Positions 34,527-44,180 of a stretch of DNA of 64,000 nt are shown in pieces. The position numbers and the translations under genes are program-made. Origin of the DNA: Leptolinea sp964420995 (lineage in GTDB: Bacteria; Chloroflexota; Anaerolineae; Anaerolineales; Anaerolineaceae); NCBI GenBank assembly GCA_964420995.1, contig CAYQUX010000005.1, positions 62,001-126,000 on the forward strand, in the 5' to 3' direction. The notes under the pieces were generated by a model. The model had not been told where the DNA came from. It was given only the letters and a program-made list of their open reading frames with translations, and searched no databases. Numbering within the stretch: position 1 is the first letter of the stretch; each line of letters opens with the position of its first letter.

Positions 34527-35021
34527 ATGGCAAAAATTTGGAAATTCGGTGCAGATGTTGATACCGATCAAATTGTCCCCGGCCGCTACGCGCCTTATAT
34601 GCGCCCGGATGCCGATGTGGCAGATGCGGCTTTTATTGAAGCTCGTCCTGATTTCGCGAAAAATGCACTACCGGGAGACATCATCGTAGCCCTTGAAAAT
34701 TTTGGTTGTGGTTCTTCACGCGAGTATGCGGTGGAAGCGCTGCGCCGCAGAAAAGTGGGGGCCATCATCGCGTTGAGTTTTGCCCGTATCTTTTACCGCA
34801 ATGCCATCAACCTTGGTATTCCACTTTTTGAAGCTCCACGGGTAATTGCTGCCGTTCAGGATGGCGATACTGTTTCCCTTGATCTGCAGAAAGGTCATCT
34901 TACCTTGAATGATCAAGTATTTGACCTTCCTCAAATGCCGGAATTCGCCCAGCAGATCATTTCCGCCGGTGGTGTAGTGGAATATGTGCGGCAAAATGGT
35001 CGATTTCCGGGAGAACTCTGA
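34527..35021 (+). CDS. lysU: homoaconitase small subunit
   Basis: A 164-residue swivel-domain subunit with the substrate loop FGCGSSREYAVEALRRRKVG and SFARIFYRNAINLGIP, typical of LeuD/LysU. It completes the active site of the large subunit. Preceded by GGAG 8 bases from the ATG and followed after one base by the homoisocitrate dehydrogenase gene. Confidence 0.92.
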   Translation: MAKIWKFGADVDTDQIVPGRYAPYMRPDADVADAAFIEARPDFAKNALPGDIIVALENFGCGSSREYAVEALRRRKVGAIIALSFARIFYRNAINLGIPLFEAPRVIAAVQDGDTVSLDLQKGHLTLNDQVFDLPQMPEFAQQIISAGGVVEYVRQNGRFPGEL

Positions 35022-35022
35022 A

Positions 35023-36030
35023 ATGCCGAAACTATGTGTGATTGAAGGCGACGGCATCGGAAAAGAGGTTGTCCCCGCGGCTGTGCAAATCATGAAGGCG
35101 GCTCTGCCGGAACTTGAGTTGATTTCGGCTGAAGCTGGCTGGGAGTGTTTTTTAAAAAATGGTGTTTCAGTACCTGCCTCAACGTTGTCAACAATTCGTG
35201 AATGCGGTGCCGCTTTGTTTGGCGCGGTTTCCTCACCGGCGCGGAAAGTCGAAGGGTACCGCAGCGCGATCATAACCATGCGGCAGGAATTGGACCTCTT
35301 TTCCAATATCCGCCCGATTCGCAGTCTGCCGTCACTTTCTCCCCGAACAGATATTGACATGATCATCGTGAGGGAAAATACGGAAGGATTGTATTCCGGA
35401 CGCGAGCATTTGTATGGAGATACCGCCATAGCGGAACGGGTAATCACCCGTAATGCCTCCCGCCGGATTGGTCAAAAAGCGGTGGAACTCGTTCAATCTG
35501 GAAAACGTTCCCGCCTTTCCATCATCCATAAGGCGAATATCCTGCCAATCTCCGATGGCCTGTTTAGGGATTGTGTCCGCGAGGTCACGACTGAGGCAGA
35601 CCTGAAAATCACAGTGGATGAAATTCTGGTGGATACTGCCGCCATGAAAATCATCAGCGAGCCGGAAAAACTTGATGTACTTGTCACCACCAATCTCTTC
35701 GGTGACATCCTCTCAGATGAAGCAGCCTATTGGGCCGGTGGGATGGGACTGGCTCCATCCATAAACCTCGGTGATGGCATTGCCGTGGCAGAACCTGTGC
35801 ATGGCTCTGCGCCGGATATTGCCGGAAAAGGCATCGCCAATCCCATTGCCGCCATACTCAGCGCGGCGTTGCTTTTCCGCTATGTCTGGTCAATGGAGGA
35901 TGAAGCAAATCGGATGGAAAATGCCGTGAATCTCGCCTTAAGGCATGACCTTCCAATAAATAACGGAAATTTGGATTCCGAAACCCGGACTGACACCATT
36001 ACCCGTGCCATTCTTAATCGTTTGTCTTGA
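35023..36030 (+). CDS. homoisocitrate dehydrogenase
   Basis: A 335-residue beta-decarboxylating dehydrogenase that oxidises homoisocitrate to 2-oxoadipate with NAD. It has the start CVIEGDGIGKEVVP, the metal block VTTNLFGDILSDEAAYW and the nucleotide block EPVHGSAPDIAGKGIANP. The substrate region MRQELDLFSNIRPIRS matches the family. The ATG at 35023 (one base after lysU) is chosen; 34984 would lie inside lysU. It completes the route to 2-oxoadipate; the aminotransferase that makes 2-aminoadipate is not certain in this window. Confidence 0.92.
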   Translation: MPKLCVIEGDGIGKEVVPAAVQIMKAALPELELISAEAGWECFLKNGVSVPASTLSTIRECGAALFGAVSSPARKVEGYRSAIITMRQELDLFSNIRPIRSLPSLSPRTDIDMIIVRENTEGLYSGREHLYGDTAIAERVITRNASRRIGQKAVELVQSGKRSRLSIIHKANILPISDGLFRDCVREVTTEADLKITVDEILVDTAAMKIISEPEKLDVLVTTNLFGDILSDEAAYWAGGMGLAPSINLGDGIAVAEPVHGSAPDIAGKGIANPIAAILSAALLFRYVWSMEDEANRMENAVNLALRHDLPINNGNLDSETRTDTITRAILNRLS

Positions 36031-36048
36031 CACTACAGGAGACTTGCC

Positions 36049-36939
36049 ATGAAAGTAGCCGTTTTATATTCCCGTGTGCGTGTGGAAGAACGCTGGATTT
36101 TTGAAGCGTTGGAAAAACGAAATATCCCCTACGACAAAATTGATGACCGCCAGGCTGTCTTGCTCTTATCTGACCCCGGACAGTGGCAGCAATATGATGT
36201 TGTCATTGAACGGTGCCTGTCATACAAGAATGGCCTTTACCTTACCCAGGTATTGAATTCCTGGGGTATCCCGACGGTCAACATGTACAACGTTGCCGCA
36301 ACATGCGGTGACAAATTGACAACATCGGTTGCCCTGAACAACGCGGACATCGCGCAACCCAAGGTCTGGGTTGCCTTCACACCGGAAGCCGCGCTCGAGA
36401 CTATGGTTCAAATCGGCTTCCCCATTATTATGAAGCCCGTGGTGGGTTCCTGGGGAAGATTGCTGGCTAAAATCAATGACCGCGACGCCGCCGAAGCCAT
36501 ACTTGAACATAAAGAGCAGCTCGGTTCCTTCCAGCACTCTGTTTTCTATATGCAGGAATTCATTAAAAAACCAGGTCGTGATATCCGGTCATTTGTGATT
36601 GGCGATGAGACTGTTTGTGCGATCTACCGAAATTCTTCCCATTGGATCACCAACACAGCCCGCGGCGGTCAGGCAGAAATTTGCCCTGTCACGCCTGAAA
36701 TCCACCGCATCAGCCAGGCGGCAGCCCGCGCGGTCGGAGGCGGCGCCATAGCAATTGACTTGCTGGAAGACCCTGACCGTGGTTATCTTGTGAATGAAGT
36801 CAACCATACCATGGAGTTTCATTCCACGGTGCCATTGACCGGTGTCGATATCCCCGGCCTGATCGTGGAATACGCCCTGCACGTCGCGAAGAACAATCCT
36901 TTGGCCAATATGCTTCCACAGAATGCGTTGGCAGTCTGA
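36049..36939 (+). CDS. lysX: LysX-like ATP-grasp ligase (copy 2)
   Basis: A 296-residue paralogue of the ligase at 26787. Blocks line up one for one: VGSWGRLLAKINDRDAAEAILEHK, FYMQEFIKKPGRDIRSFVIG, HWITNTARGGQAE and LVNEVNHTMEFH. It lacks the N- and C-terminal extensions of copy 1. Because the substrate segment HWITNTARGG is the same in both, both look like 2-aminoadipate ligases; one may instead have taken on glutamate for arginine synthesis on the same carrier, or serve under other conditions. Ribosome site AGGAG lies 9 bases before the ATG. Confidence 0.88.
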   Translation: MKVAVLYSRVRVEERWIFEALEKRNIPYDKIDDRQAVLLLSDPGQWQQYDVVIERCLSYKNGLYLTQVLNSWGIPTVNMYNVAATCGDKLTTSVALNNADIAQPKVWVAFTPEAALETMVQIGFPIIMKPVVGSWGRLLAKINDRDAAEAILEHKEQLGSFQHSVFYMQEFIKKPGRDIRSFVIGDETVCAIYRNSSHWITNTARGGQAEICPVTPEIHRISQAAARAVGGGAIAIDLLEDPDRGYLVNEVNHTMEFHSTVPLTGVDIPGLIVEYALHVAKNNPLANMLPQNALAV

Positions 36940-37015
36940 TCGCGCAGCAGGACCCAGATTGCCATTACTCTGTATAATGAACGGAGGTGTTTGAATTTAA
37001 AATTTTGGAGAAACC

Positions 37016-38374
37016 ATGACCCGTCCAAATACCCATGTTGTGCATCGTAGCTGGGATCGAGATTTTCCAACCATTGATCATGCGGAAGGTATTTATCTAT
37101 ACGACACTGTGGGAAAAAAGTATATTGACGGGTCCGGTGGCTCTTCTGTTGTAACCTCCATCGGGCATGGCAATCGTATTGTTCACCGTGCCATGTCCGA
37201 ACAGGCGGAGAAATTCTCACTCATTCCGGCTCATGCCTTCACCAACCAACCCCAACTCGACCTTGGAGATGTACTGGTCAGGCTGGCTCCGGGAGAATTG
37301 AAAGATGACAGCCGTGCCTGGTTTGCCTGTACCGGTTCGGACGCAAACGATGATGCCATCCGCCTTGCCCGACAATATTTTGTTGAAAGCGGGAAAAGCT
37401 CAAAATATCAGATCATCGGACGCTGGCGCGGTTTTCACGGGAATACCATCTCCGCGGCAGGTGTTTCAGGTATTACCGGCAGACGTAGTATCTTTCAACC
37501 AATGTATATTGATTCTCCCCACATATCTCCCGCCTTTTGTTATCGGTGCAGCTATGAGCAGACATATCCATCCTGTAAATTACTTTGTGCCCGCGCGTTG
37601 GAAAGTCTGATCCGCCAGGAAGGACCTGAAACTGTGGCTGCTTTTATCGCAGAACCGGTGGTTGGTGCGGCACTGGGATGTGTGCCTGCCCCTGATGGTT
37701 ATTTCCAAAAAATCCGTGAGATTTGCACCTGCTACGATGTTCTTTTCATTGCCGATGAAGTTATGACCGGTTGGGGACGCACGGGAAAATTATGGGGTAT
37801 CGAACACTGGGATGTCTCCCCGGATATCATCACCACAGCCAAGGGGATATCGGGCGGTTATTCACCCTTTTCAGCGGTCATTGCCCGTGATTCGATCTGG
37901 TCGGTGTTGCAACAAAATCACTCACCGTTCAAAGCCGGGCACACTCTTAACGCCAACGCAGTATCCTGCGCGGCCGCGCTGGCGGTTATTGACATAATCG
38001 AACAGCAAAACCTTGCGCAAAACTCGGCCGATCGCGGTTATGAACTGCAAACCGGACTTCGTAAGCTGATGGACAACCACCCAATGTTGGGTGATGTACG
38101 CGGAAAAGGATTGATGGTCGGGTTTGAATTGGTAAAGGATCGCGGAACAAAAGAAACTTTTCCCGCGAAATTAAAACTCTCATCCCTTTTTGAAAAAGCC
38201 GCGTTGAAAAATGGATTGGTCACGTACCCCTGCACCGGATCGGTAGATGGTGTAATGGGAGATATGATCCTCCTGGCGCCGCCGTTGATCATCACGTCGG
38301 AGCAAATAGACGAAATTCTACGAATAACTGATCACTCCTTGAGCGACATCGAAAGACAATTATCCATCCTTTGA
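37016..38374 (+). CDS. class III (omega) aminotransferase of unknown substrate
   Basis: A 452-residue PLP enzyme: GSDANDDAIRLAR, GFHGNTISAAG, FIADEVMTGWGRTGKLW and the PLP lysine in ITTAKGISGGYSPFSA. It has a Cys-rich insert (CYRCSYEQTYPSCKLLC) around residues 180-196. This is not the class I fold of known 2-aminoadipate aminotransferases, so its position at the end of the lysine cluster does not make it LysN. It may use a beta-alanine, taurine or putrescine-like amine. The 76-base gap before it holds a TATAAT at 36973-36978 without a clear -35, so it may also be transcribed separately. Confidence 0.85.
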   Translation: MTRPNTHVVHRSWDRDFPTIDHAEGIYLYDTVGKKYIDGSGGSSVVTSIGHGNRIVHRAMSEQAEKFSLIPAHAFTNQPQLDLGDVLVRLAPGELKDDSRAWFACTGSDANDDAIRLARQYFVESGKSSKYQIIGRWRGFHGNTISAAGVSGITGRRSIFQPMYIDSPHISPAFCYRCSYEQTYPSCKLLCARALESLIRQEGPETVAAFIAEPVVGAALGCVPAPDGYFQKIREICTCYDVLFIADEVMTGWGRTGKLWGIEHWDVSPDIITTAKGISGGYSPFSAVIARDSIWSVLQQNHSPFKAGHTLNANAVSCAAALAVIDIIEQQNLAQNSADRGYELQTGLRKLMDNHPMLGDVRGKGLMVGFELVKDRGTKETFPAKLKLSSLFEKAALKNGLVTYPCTGSVDGVMGDMILLAPPLIITSEQIDEILRITDHSLSDIERQLSIL

Positions 38375-38404
38375 AGTTCGGAAGAAATTCATCGCCACAA
38401 TTAT

Positions 38405-38435
38405 TTGACATGCCCTGTCTCGTGCATGGTAAAAT
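38405..38435 (+). promoter_or_regulatory. possible promoter of tex
   Basis: TTGACA (38405-38410) and TAAAAT (38430-38435) are 19 bases apart, one or two more than ideal. It lies 25 bases before the first possible tex start, in the only gap between the aminotransferase and tex. Confidence 0.4.
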
Positions 38436-38459
38436 TTTGCGCTCCTATCTCAATTAAGA

Positions 38460-40607
38460 ATGTTGACAAACATGACCTACTCAGAAATCATTGCATCACA
38501 GTTAAACGTCAAGCCTTTCCAGGTGGAAGCCACGATCAGCCTTCTGGATGAAGGCAATACCGTTCCCTTTATCGCCCGCTACCGTAAAGAGATGACCGGT
38601 ACGCTGGATGATGAACAGGTTCGCATTGTTGCTGATGAAGTCACCCGTTTGCGGGCTATTGACGAACGCCGCGCGGCTATTTTGAAATCCATTGAGGAAC
38701 AGGGTAAGCTGACGGACGAGTTGAAAGCCAGCATCGACTCAGCACAGACCCTGACTGCTCTTGAGGACCTCTACGCGCCGTACAAACCCAAACGTCGCAC
38801 CCGTGCCATGGTTGCGCGTGAAAAGGGACTGCAGGGGCTGGCGGATATTATTCTGTGTCAGTTATTGACCGACAAATCGATTGAAGAAATTGTGTCAGAA
38901 TCTTACCTGAATGAGCAGGTTACCACGGTTGAAGATGCCCTGCAGGGAGCGCGCGATATTGTCGCGGAAACTATTAGTGATAATGCGAACGTCCGTCAGA
39001 GCACGCGTGATAAGGCGTTGAAATTGGCGCGTATCACTGCCGAAAAGATCGAGGACGCGCCCGATGAAAAGCGGGTATATGAGTCGTACTATGCGTTTGA
39101 GGGCCGGGTTGATCGCCTTCAGCCCCATCAGGTTCTCGCAATTAATCGCGGAGAAAAAGAAGGCGTACTAAAAGTTCGGGTACTCGTTGAAGAGCGAGAT
39201 TGGCGCTCCTCCATTTACGATGAATTCCAGGAAGACCTTTTCTCCCCGTTTTCAGACCAACTCACCCTTTCCATTATGGACGCGGCTGAACGCCTGCTCC
39301 TGCCTTCCATCGAACGGGATGTGCGTCGAGAATTAAGTGAGAAAGCGGATGGGCACGCCATCAATGTGTTTGCCACCAACTTACGCGCGCTTTTATCTCT
39401 TCCGCCGCTGGCAAACCAGACCGTGCTTGGAATTGATCCCGGTATTCGCACAGGCTGTAAAGTGGCCGTAGTTGATCCTACCGGCAAATTGTTGGATACC
39501 GGAACCATCTACCCGCATCAGCCAAAGAATGATTGGGAAGGATCTCTCGCTACCCTGGAAGAGATGGTCAATCGGCATCATGTTACCCTGATCACCATTG
39601 GCAATGGAACAGCTTCACGCGAAACGGAAAAACTGGTCGCTGACCTGACCCGTGGAACCCCCTCGGTAAAATACCTTATCGTCAATGAAGCCGGGGCTTC
39701 GGTTTATTCCGCGTCACCTTTAGCCCGCCAGGAATTTCCTGACCTTGATGTATCCATCCGAGGCGCCGTATCCATCGCGCGCCGCGCCCAGGATCCGCTG
39801 GCGGAACTGGTGAAAATTGATCCGAAATCCATCGGTGTCGGTCTGTATCAGCATGATGTCGATCAGACCGCTTTAAGTCACTCCCTCGATGGTGTGGTGG
39901 AATCAGTGGTCAATAATGTGGGCGTTGATGTTAACACCGCCTCCGCCGCGTTGTTAACCCATGTAGCCGGTGTTGGACCCAAACTTGCCTCTAGTATTGT
40001 CGCTTTTCGAGATACCAATGGCGTGTTCCAATCTCGGGAGGAGTTTCACAAAATATCCGGACTTGGACCAAAAGCCTTTGAGCAATCAGCCGGTTTCCTA
40101 AGAATTCGAGATGGAAAAAATCCCCTGGACAGCTCCTCCATTCACCCTGAATCCTACGCCATTGCTGAGGCAGTTCTTCAGCGCGCCGGATTGAAAGCCT
40201 CCTCCACACTGGAAGAGAGAAAAACAGTGCTGGACGCGTTGGTCCAATCAACCCCGGTAAACAAACTGGCGGCGGAACTTGGATGCGGTGTTCCAACATT
40301 GCAGGATATTCTTGAACAACTGGTCCGTCCCGGGCGTGACCCACGCACAGACGCGCCCGCTCCTATTCTGCGTACCGATGTGCTAAAAATGGAAGATTTA
40401 TTGACCGGCATGGCCTTAATGGGAACCGTTCGCAATGTTGTTGATTTTGGCGCTTTTGTGGATATCGGTGTTAAACATGACGGTCTCCTGCACAAATCGC
40501 AAATCCCCTTCGGTACTGTCTTGAAAGTTGGCGATATTATTAACGTCGAAATTCTGGGCATTGAACAGGAACGCGGCCGGGTTAGCCTTGGCTGGGTAAA
40601 AGAATAG
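38460..40607 (+). CDS. tex: Tex family RNA-binding transcription accessory protein
   Basis: A 715-residue protein with the Tex order: N-terminal helical domain (LLDEGNTVPFIARYRKEMTG), YqgF/RNase H-like domain (VLGIDPGIRTGCKVAVVD, then ITIGNGTASRETE), helix-hairpin-helix motifs (LLTHVAGVGPKLASSIV) and a C-terminal S1 domain (MGTVRNVVDFGAFVDIGVKHDGLLH). It binds RNA and influences transcription. Two ATGs compete, 38460 and 38472. The second gives the family-like start MTYSEIIASQL; neither has a clear ribosome site. Confidence 0.95.
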   Translation: MLTNMTYSEIIASQLNVKPFQVEATISLLDEGNTVPFIARYRKEMTGTLDDEQVRIVADEVTRLRAIDERRAAILKSIEEQGKLTDELKASIDSAQTLTALEDLYAPYKPKRRTRAMVAREKGLQGLADIILCQLLTDKSIEEIVSESYLNEQVTTVEDALQGARDIVAETISDNANVRQSTRDKALKLARITAEKIEDAPDEKRVYESYYAFEGRVDRLQPHQVLAINRGEKEGVLKVRVLVEERDWRSSIYDEFQEDLFSPFSDQLTLSIMDAAERLLLPSIERDVRRELSEKADGHAINVFATNLRALLSLPPLANQTVLGIDPGIRTGCKVAVVDPTGKLLDTGTIYPHQPKNDWEGSLATLEEMVNRHHVTLITIGNGTASRETEKLVADLTRGTPSVKYLIVNEAGASVYSASPLARQEFPDLDVSIRGAVSIARRAQDPLAELVKIDPKSIGVGLYQHDVDQTALSHSLDGVVESVVNNVGVDVNTASAALLTHVAGVGPKLASSIVAFRDTNGVFQSREEFHKISGLGPKAFEQSAGFLRIRDGKNPLDSSSIHPESYAIAEAVLQRAGLKASSTLEERKTVLDALVQSTPVNKLAAELGCGVPTLQDILEQLVRPGRDPRTDAPAPILRTDVLKMEDLLTGMALMGTVRNVVDFGAFVDIGVKHDGLLHKSQIPFGTVLKVGDIINVEILGIEQERGRVSLGWVKE

Positions 40608-40627
40608 CCATTGAATTTCTTTAAAAG

Positions 40628-40666
40628 AAGAGGATTCCATGCTTGAATACGTGGAATCCTCTTTTT
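40628..40666. terminator. intrinsic terminator between convergent tex and DUF362 genes
   Basis: Perfect 12-base stem AAGAGGATTCCA (40628-40639) / TGGAATCCTCTT (40652-40663), followed by T residues to 40666 on the plus strand. The minus side has a shorter T-run (complement of TTAAAA). It sits 21 bases after tex and 7 bases before the end of the minus-strand gene, so it may serve both. Confidence 0.88.
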
Positions 40667-40672
40667 CTATAT

Positions 40673-41815
40673 TTATCGTTTGATCAATTTTCCCAAAAAT
40701 GGCGATTTTACAGAAATCGCCTGATGCGGGCAGGTCTCCTGGCAGCAATAACAACGAATGCATTGAGCATAATCATAAATAGGGGGTGATTTCTTTCCAT
40801 TTTTCCAGCTTAAAGCTTTTGGTACCGCGGGGCAAATCTCTTCACATTTGCCGCATTTGATACACAAAGTCTCGTTTATCACTGGCCGCGGAGAAATAAA
40901 CCGGCGAATAAACCTTGAAAAGAATGCTCCCTGATTATCTGTGATCATCGCGCGATCACGATTGACCACAAAATCAACCGCACGGTGTGCATCGATGGAT
41001 TCCCCCAAAACCTCAACATTTGAGCTGCCCAAACCATATTGGTTGCCAAAGTTGATCGTCTCCACCAGAGATTCATCCAGGTTTACCAACCGGCAAAAGA
41101 CCGTGTCCAGAGCGATAGGATCAGATGAGAGCAAAATCACATTCATTTGCCGGGGAGTGCCGTTGCGTGGGCCGTTTCCCTCCATGGCCATCACACCGTC
41201 CATTACATAAAGCCGAGGTTTTAAAAGTAGATTCAGGTCGACGAGCATTTGTGAAAATAAGGATGGATTTGGGAGTGTGGTATGAAATTCAGGTTTCAAA
41301 ACGCCAGGCACACAACCAAATTGATTTTTTACTGCGCCGGTTATCCTTGTTAATGCGTGGCTTTTCATTTTTGAGAGACTGATGATTCCATCAGCTTCTA
41401 ATGCGCCTGTGGCAATCGAGAAATGTTTAATTAAATTTCCCTCAGGGAAATTCACTAACTTTGGTGTTTTAAAATCTGCCAGTTCCACACCCAGATCTTC
41501 CGCAACTGCCAGCATTCCGGATTGCCTGGCGGCCAGTTGTGTCGGCCCCACCGCCGGAGAATCTCCGTATGACACGATCGCACCCGTACTTTTAATCTGT
41601 TCAACCAGAGCCCGAAATAAGACTGGATGTGGATTGACACAATTCGCCGGGGGCTCTCCGACAAGCAGGTTGGGTTTTATCAAGATTTTCTCGCTCCGTC
41701 GAGCATAATTTCCAACCCCGCCCAGATACTCCAGGCCGGCGGAAATTGCATTGCGCACATCTTTAATTTCATATGAACAACAGTGTATCAGTGCGACCTT
41801 TGAGCTGGTTCCCAT
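40673..41815 (-). CDS. DUF362 protein with C-terminal two-[4Fe-4S] ferredoxin domain
   Basis: A DUF362 domain (about residues 1-290: ILIKPNLLVGEPPANCVNPHP, VSYGDSPAVGPTQLAARQSG, KMKSHALTRITGAVKNQFG) is followed by a ferredoxin module with CIKCGKCEEICPAVP and CIRCYCCQETCPHQA. Proteins like this are common in anaerobes; the DUF362 role is unknown and electron transfer is likely. The ATG at 41815 has AAAGGT upstream on its strand and gives about 380 residues; an upstream GTG at 41845 is possible. It stands alone between terminators. Confidence 0.88.
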   Translation of the reverse strand: MGTSSKVALIHCCSYEIKDVRNAISAGLEYLGGVGNYARRSEKILIKPNLLVGEPPANCVNPHPVLFRALVEQIKSTGAIVSYGDSPAVGPTQLAARQSGMLAVAEDLGVELADFKTPKLVNFPEGNLIKHFSIATGALEADGIISLSKMKSHALTRITGAVKNQFGCVPGVLKPEFHTTLPNPSLFSQMLVDLNLLLKPRLYVMDGVMAMEGNGPRNGTPRQMNVILLSSDPIALDTVFCRLVNLDESLVETINFGNQYGLGSSNVEVLGESIDAHRAVDFVVNRDRAMITDNQGAFFSRFIRRFISPRPVINETLCIKCGKCEEICPAVPKALSWKNGKKSPPIYDYAQCIRCYCCQETCPHQAISVKSPFLGKLIKR

Positions 41816-41878
41816 GGTTACCTTTGGTTTTTCATCATCCACCACATCAGTATAACCTTACATACAGAAAATTTTATG

Positions 41879-41917
41879 GAAAAAAAAGAGTGATGCCAGG
41901 TATCTGACACCACTCTT
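41879..41917 (-). terminator. intrinsic terminator of the surface-protein operon
   Basis: Imperfect long hairpin with outer arms AAGAGTG (41886-41892) / CACTCTT (41911-41917) and matching inner TG/CA and CAG/CTG pairs around a GTAT loop. Read on the minus strand it runs into seven or more T residues (41887 downwards). It lies 20 bases after the stop of the thrombospondin-repeat gene. Confidence 0.8.
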
Positions 41918-41936
41918 AACCGGATCACCGGAGAAT

Positions 41937-44159
41937 CTATTCTTCCACCTCCTCGACCAATACTCTAAGTTGGAATGTTCCGTATCCGCTGGAATCTTCC
42001 AGTACATGATGGGTCGGCATTGGTTCATCTACCGGGAGTGTATATTGATCATGGAATAAGCGGATATCTCCACCGTGTTCAGGTTCATACCAGATATCTC
42101 CACCAAAACTCAGGTTTTCGCCTTCACCCACCTCTACGATGACAAAGTCTTGTGCCGGAGCATTTATTTCAGCGCATCCAAACCCGATGCAAACCATTCG
42201 GAACAAGTTTATGGCATTAAATATATCAGCAATACTCGTTGTGGCTTCCTCAATCTCATAACCACGGCAGCCGAACAACCATGAGCATGAGCCGCCGTCG
42301 AATTCCAGGCTCCGGGTATCGCTTCCTGAGGCCCAGAAGTTACCAAACGCCGGACCACCACCGCCATCATAATGCAATCCACTCACCTGGAGTCCATCAA
42401 AGGTTACTTTATAACTACGCGGACAGGCCGGGCCATCAATTGAAACAACATTGCTCTGGGGCGTCTCACGAAAACCATCTATGCCAAAATGATAAGCTGA
42501 GACAGTGTATACATTATGCTCCCCACAATCTGGCATATATTCGAACAATCGAATTCGGGTCGCGTGCCGATTATGGACAACCTCTCTGAGGTGCCCGTTT
42601 ACATAAAGGCGAAATCCGTTGATGTCATCCAGATCACCGTCCCAGTTCCAAACCAGGTAATCGATATGAAAAGGTCCTATCAGTGCGCGGTGAAGTGACG
42701 GAGGTGGGTACGCCGCATCTTCACAGGTTCTGTGACAAAGCCTGAATTTTACACTAAACGAATGTCCCGGGTCACCAGATGGGCCAGAATCTACTTCAAT
42801 TTCATGACCATCCCATTGGGATGAATTGTATGTCCGGGAAAATGAACCCAGAATGAACGAATCAGTATCGCCCCGGTTACCCACACATTCTACGTGAAGC
42901 TGCAATGGGCTGTCCAACGGCAGACCAAAAGTTCGGCCATTTTCTCCACCAAGGTATTCCACAATATCCCAGTAATGCATCCCAAGCGAGTCAAATGGTC
43001 CATACTGTTCCATACCTTCCCCCACGAGACCCGCGTAACAATAGATCTCATCGTAGTCCTGAGTTACAGAAAATTCCAACGCTTCCAGTCTGACGAGTTC
43101 AACGGCTTCTTCACCTCCCATATCTCCGAATGGACCATCTTCTTCACCGGAAACCCCTTCATCATCGGAACCATCATCACCGCCACCAGATGGCGCTCCG
43201 TCACCCGCTTCGGGGCATCCGCCAACTTCTCCCGGATCAGCCGGACAGGCATCCTCCGAATTGATGACACCATCGCCATCGCTATCAGGGCAGCCGGCAT
43301 GTTCGGGCAGTCCCCATTCGTGCGGGCAGGCGTCAGCGGTGTCTACCACAGTATCACCATCCATATCTCCGGGAACCGGACAGCCATCTTCGCCTCCGGC
43401 TTCTGCCGGGCATTCATCTGTCAAATCACCAATACCATCACCATCGGTATCCCGACATCCTTCAGCTACTGGAGCACCCGGTTCATCGGGACATGCGTCT
43501 ACTGTATCCAATACACCATCGCCGTCCCGATCTCCCACGGATGATGCCGGACACCCGTTTTCTGGGATTCCGGCTACATCCGGGCAGGCATCCGCCGAAT
43601 CGGCAATTCCATCACGGTCACGATCAGGACATCCACCTGCGGTAGGGCTTCCGGCCTGATCCGGGCAAACGTCCACAGGATCAAGTACATCATCAGAATC
43701 ACGATCTGACACCGCACCGGCTTCCACATGAATTGTTGTCTGTGATGTCTGATCCTTGCTGTTATACGCCCTTGCAATGAGTGTATGTGCGCCCGGCTTA
43801 GGCTGCCAGGATGTCAATAACGGAAACGGATTGATACCTCCGGGAATGTTACTGGTCTGGGATTCAAGCAATACTCCATCCACCCAGAATTCAAGACGCA
43901 CGATTTTTTGTTCATCGCGGGCAAGTATGCGAACCTGAACAAGCTGTCCGGCTGTAACTTGCTCACCATCGTTGGGTGACCGGAAGAAGATCTCACCCTG
44001 CGAAGCGGCTTCTCCCTTCATATAGACCAGGCCCGCCAATGCCAGAATAACCACAATCAGCGCCAAGACTCCGAACACGCCCAGCCCAACAATCCATTTG
44101 CCATACTTTTGCATTGTAGTCTTCTGCTCTAAAGATCGCGAGTAAGATTGGTTGTTCAT
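41937..44159 (-). CDS. membrane-anchored surface protein with Ig-like domain and thrombospondin type-3 calcium repeats
   Basis: A 740-residue protein with a single membrane segment near the N-terminus (about residues 22-47), an Ig-like domain (SPNDGEQVTAGQLVQVRI...LEFWVDGVLLES, about 55-150), then five to six Asp-rich repeats of the type DRDGDGVLDTVDACPDEPG (about 155-325). These are calcium-binding thrombospondin type-3 repeats. An acidic Gly/Asp linker follows, and the long C-terminal region is not recognised. It probably stands on the cell surface. GGAG lies before the ATG. It is the last gene of an operon with a lipoprotein and a stand-alone receiver, and is followed by a terminator. Confidence 0.85.
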   Translation of the reverse strand: MNNQSYSRSLEQKTTMQKYGKWIVGLGVFGVLALIVVILALAGLVYMKGEAASQGEIFFRSPNDGEQVTAGQLVQVRILARDEQKIVRLEFWVDGVLLESQTSNIPGGINPFPLLTSWQPKPGAHTLIARAYNSKDQTSQTTIHVEAGAVSDRDSDDVLDPVDVCPDQAGSPTAGGCPDRDRDGIADSADACPDVAGIPENGCPASSVGDRDGDGVLDTVDACPDEPGAPVAEGCRDTDGDGIGDLTDECPAEAGGEDGCPVPGDMDGDTVVDTADACPHEWGLPEHAGCPDSDGDGVINSEDACPADPGEVGGCPEAGDGAPSGGGDDGSDDEGVSGEEDGPFGDMGGEEAVELVRLEALEFSVTQDYDEIYCYAGLVGEGMEQYGPFDSLGMHYWDIVEYLGGENGRTFGLPLDSPLQLHVECVGNRGDTDSFILGSFSRTYNSSQWDGHEIEVDSGPSGDPGHSFSVKFRLCHRTCEDAAYPPPSLHRALIGPFHIDYLVWNWDGDLDDINGFRLYVNGHLREVVHNRHATRIRLFEYMPDCGEHNVYTVSAYHFGIDGFRETPQSNVVSIDGPACPRSYKVTFDGLQVSGLHYDGGGGPAFGNFWASGSDTRSLEFDGGSCSWLFGCRGYEIEEATTSIADIFNAINLFRMVCIGFGCAEINAPAQDFVIVEVGEGENLSFGGDIWYEPEHGGDIRLFHDQYTLPVDEPMPTHHVLEDSSGYGTFQLRVLVEEVEE

Positions 44160-44180
44160 CTTTATTCTCCTTGCTCCATC

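Noticed and set aside
42894..43544. Plus-strand open frame of 216 codons
   Set aside because: It lies exactly opposite the Asp-rich repeats of the thrombospondin-type-3 gene. The repeated GAT/GAC-rich codons keep the opposite frame open, and it has no ribosome site or family motif.
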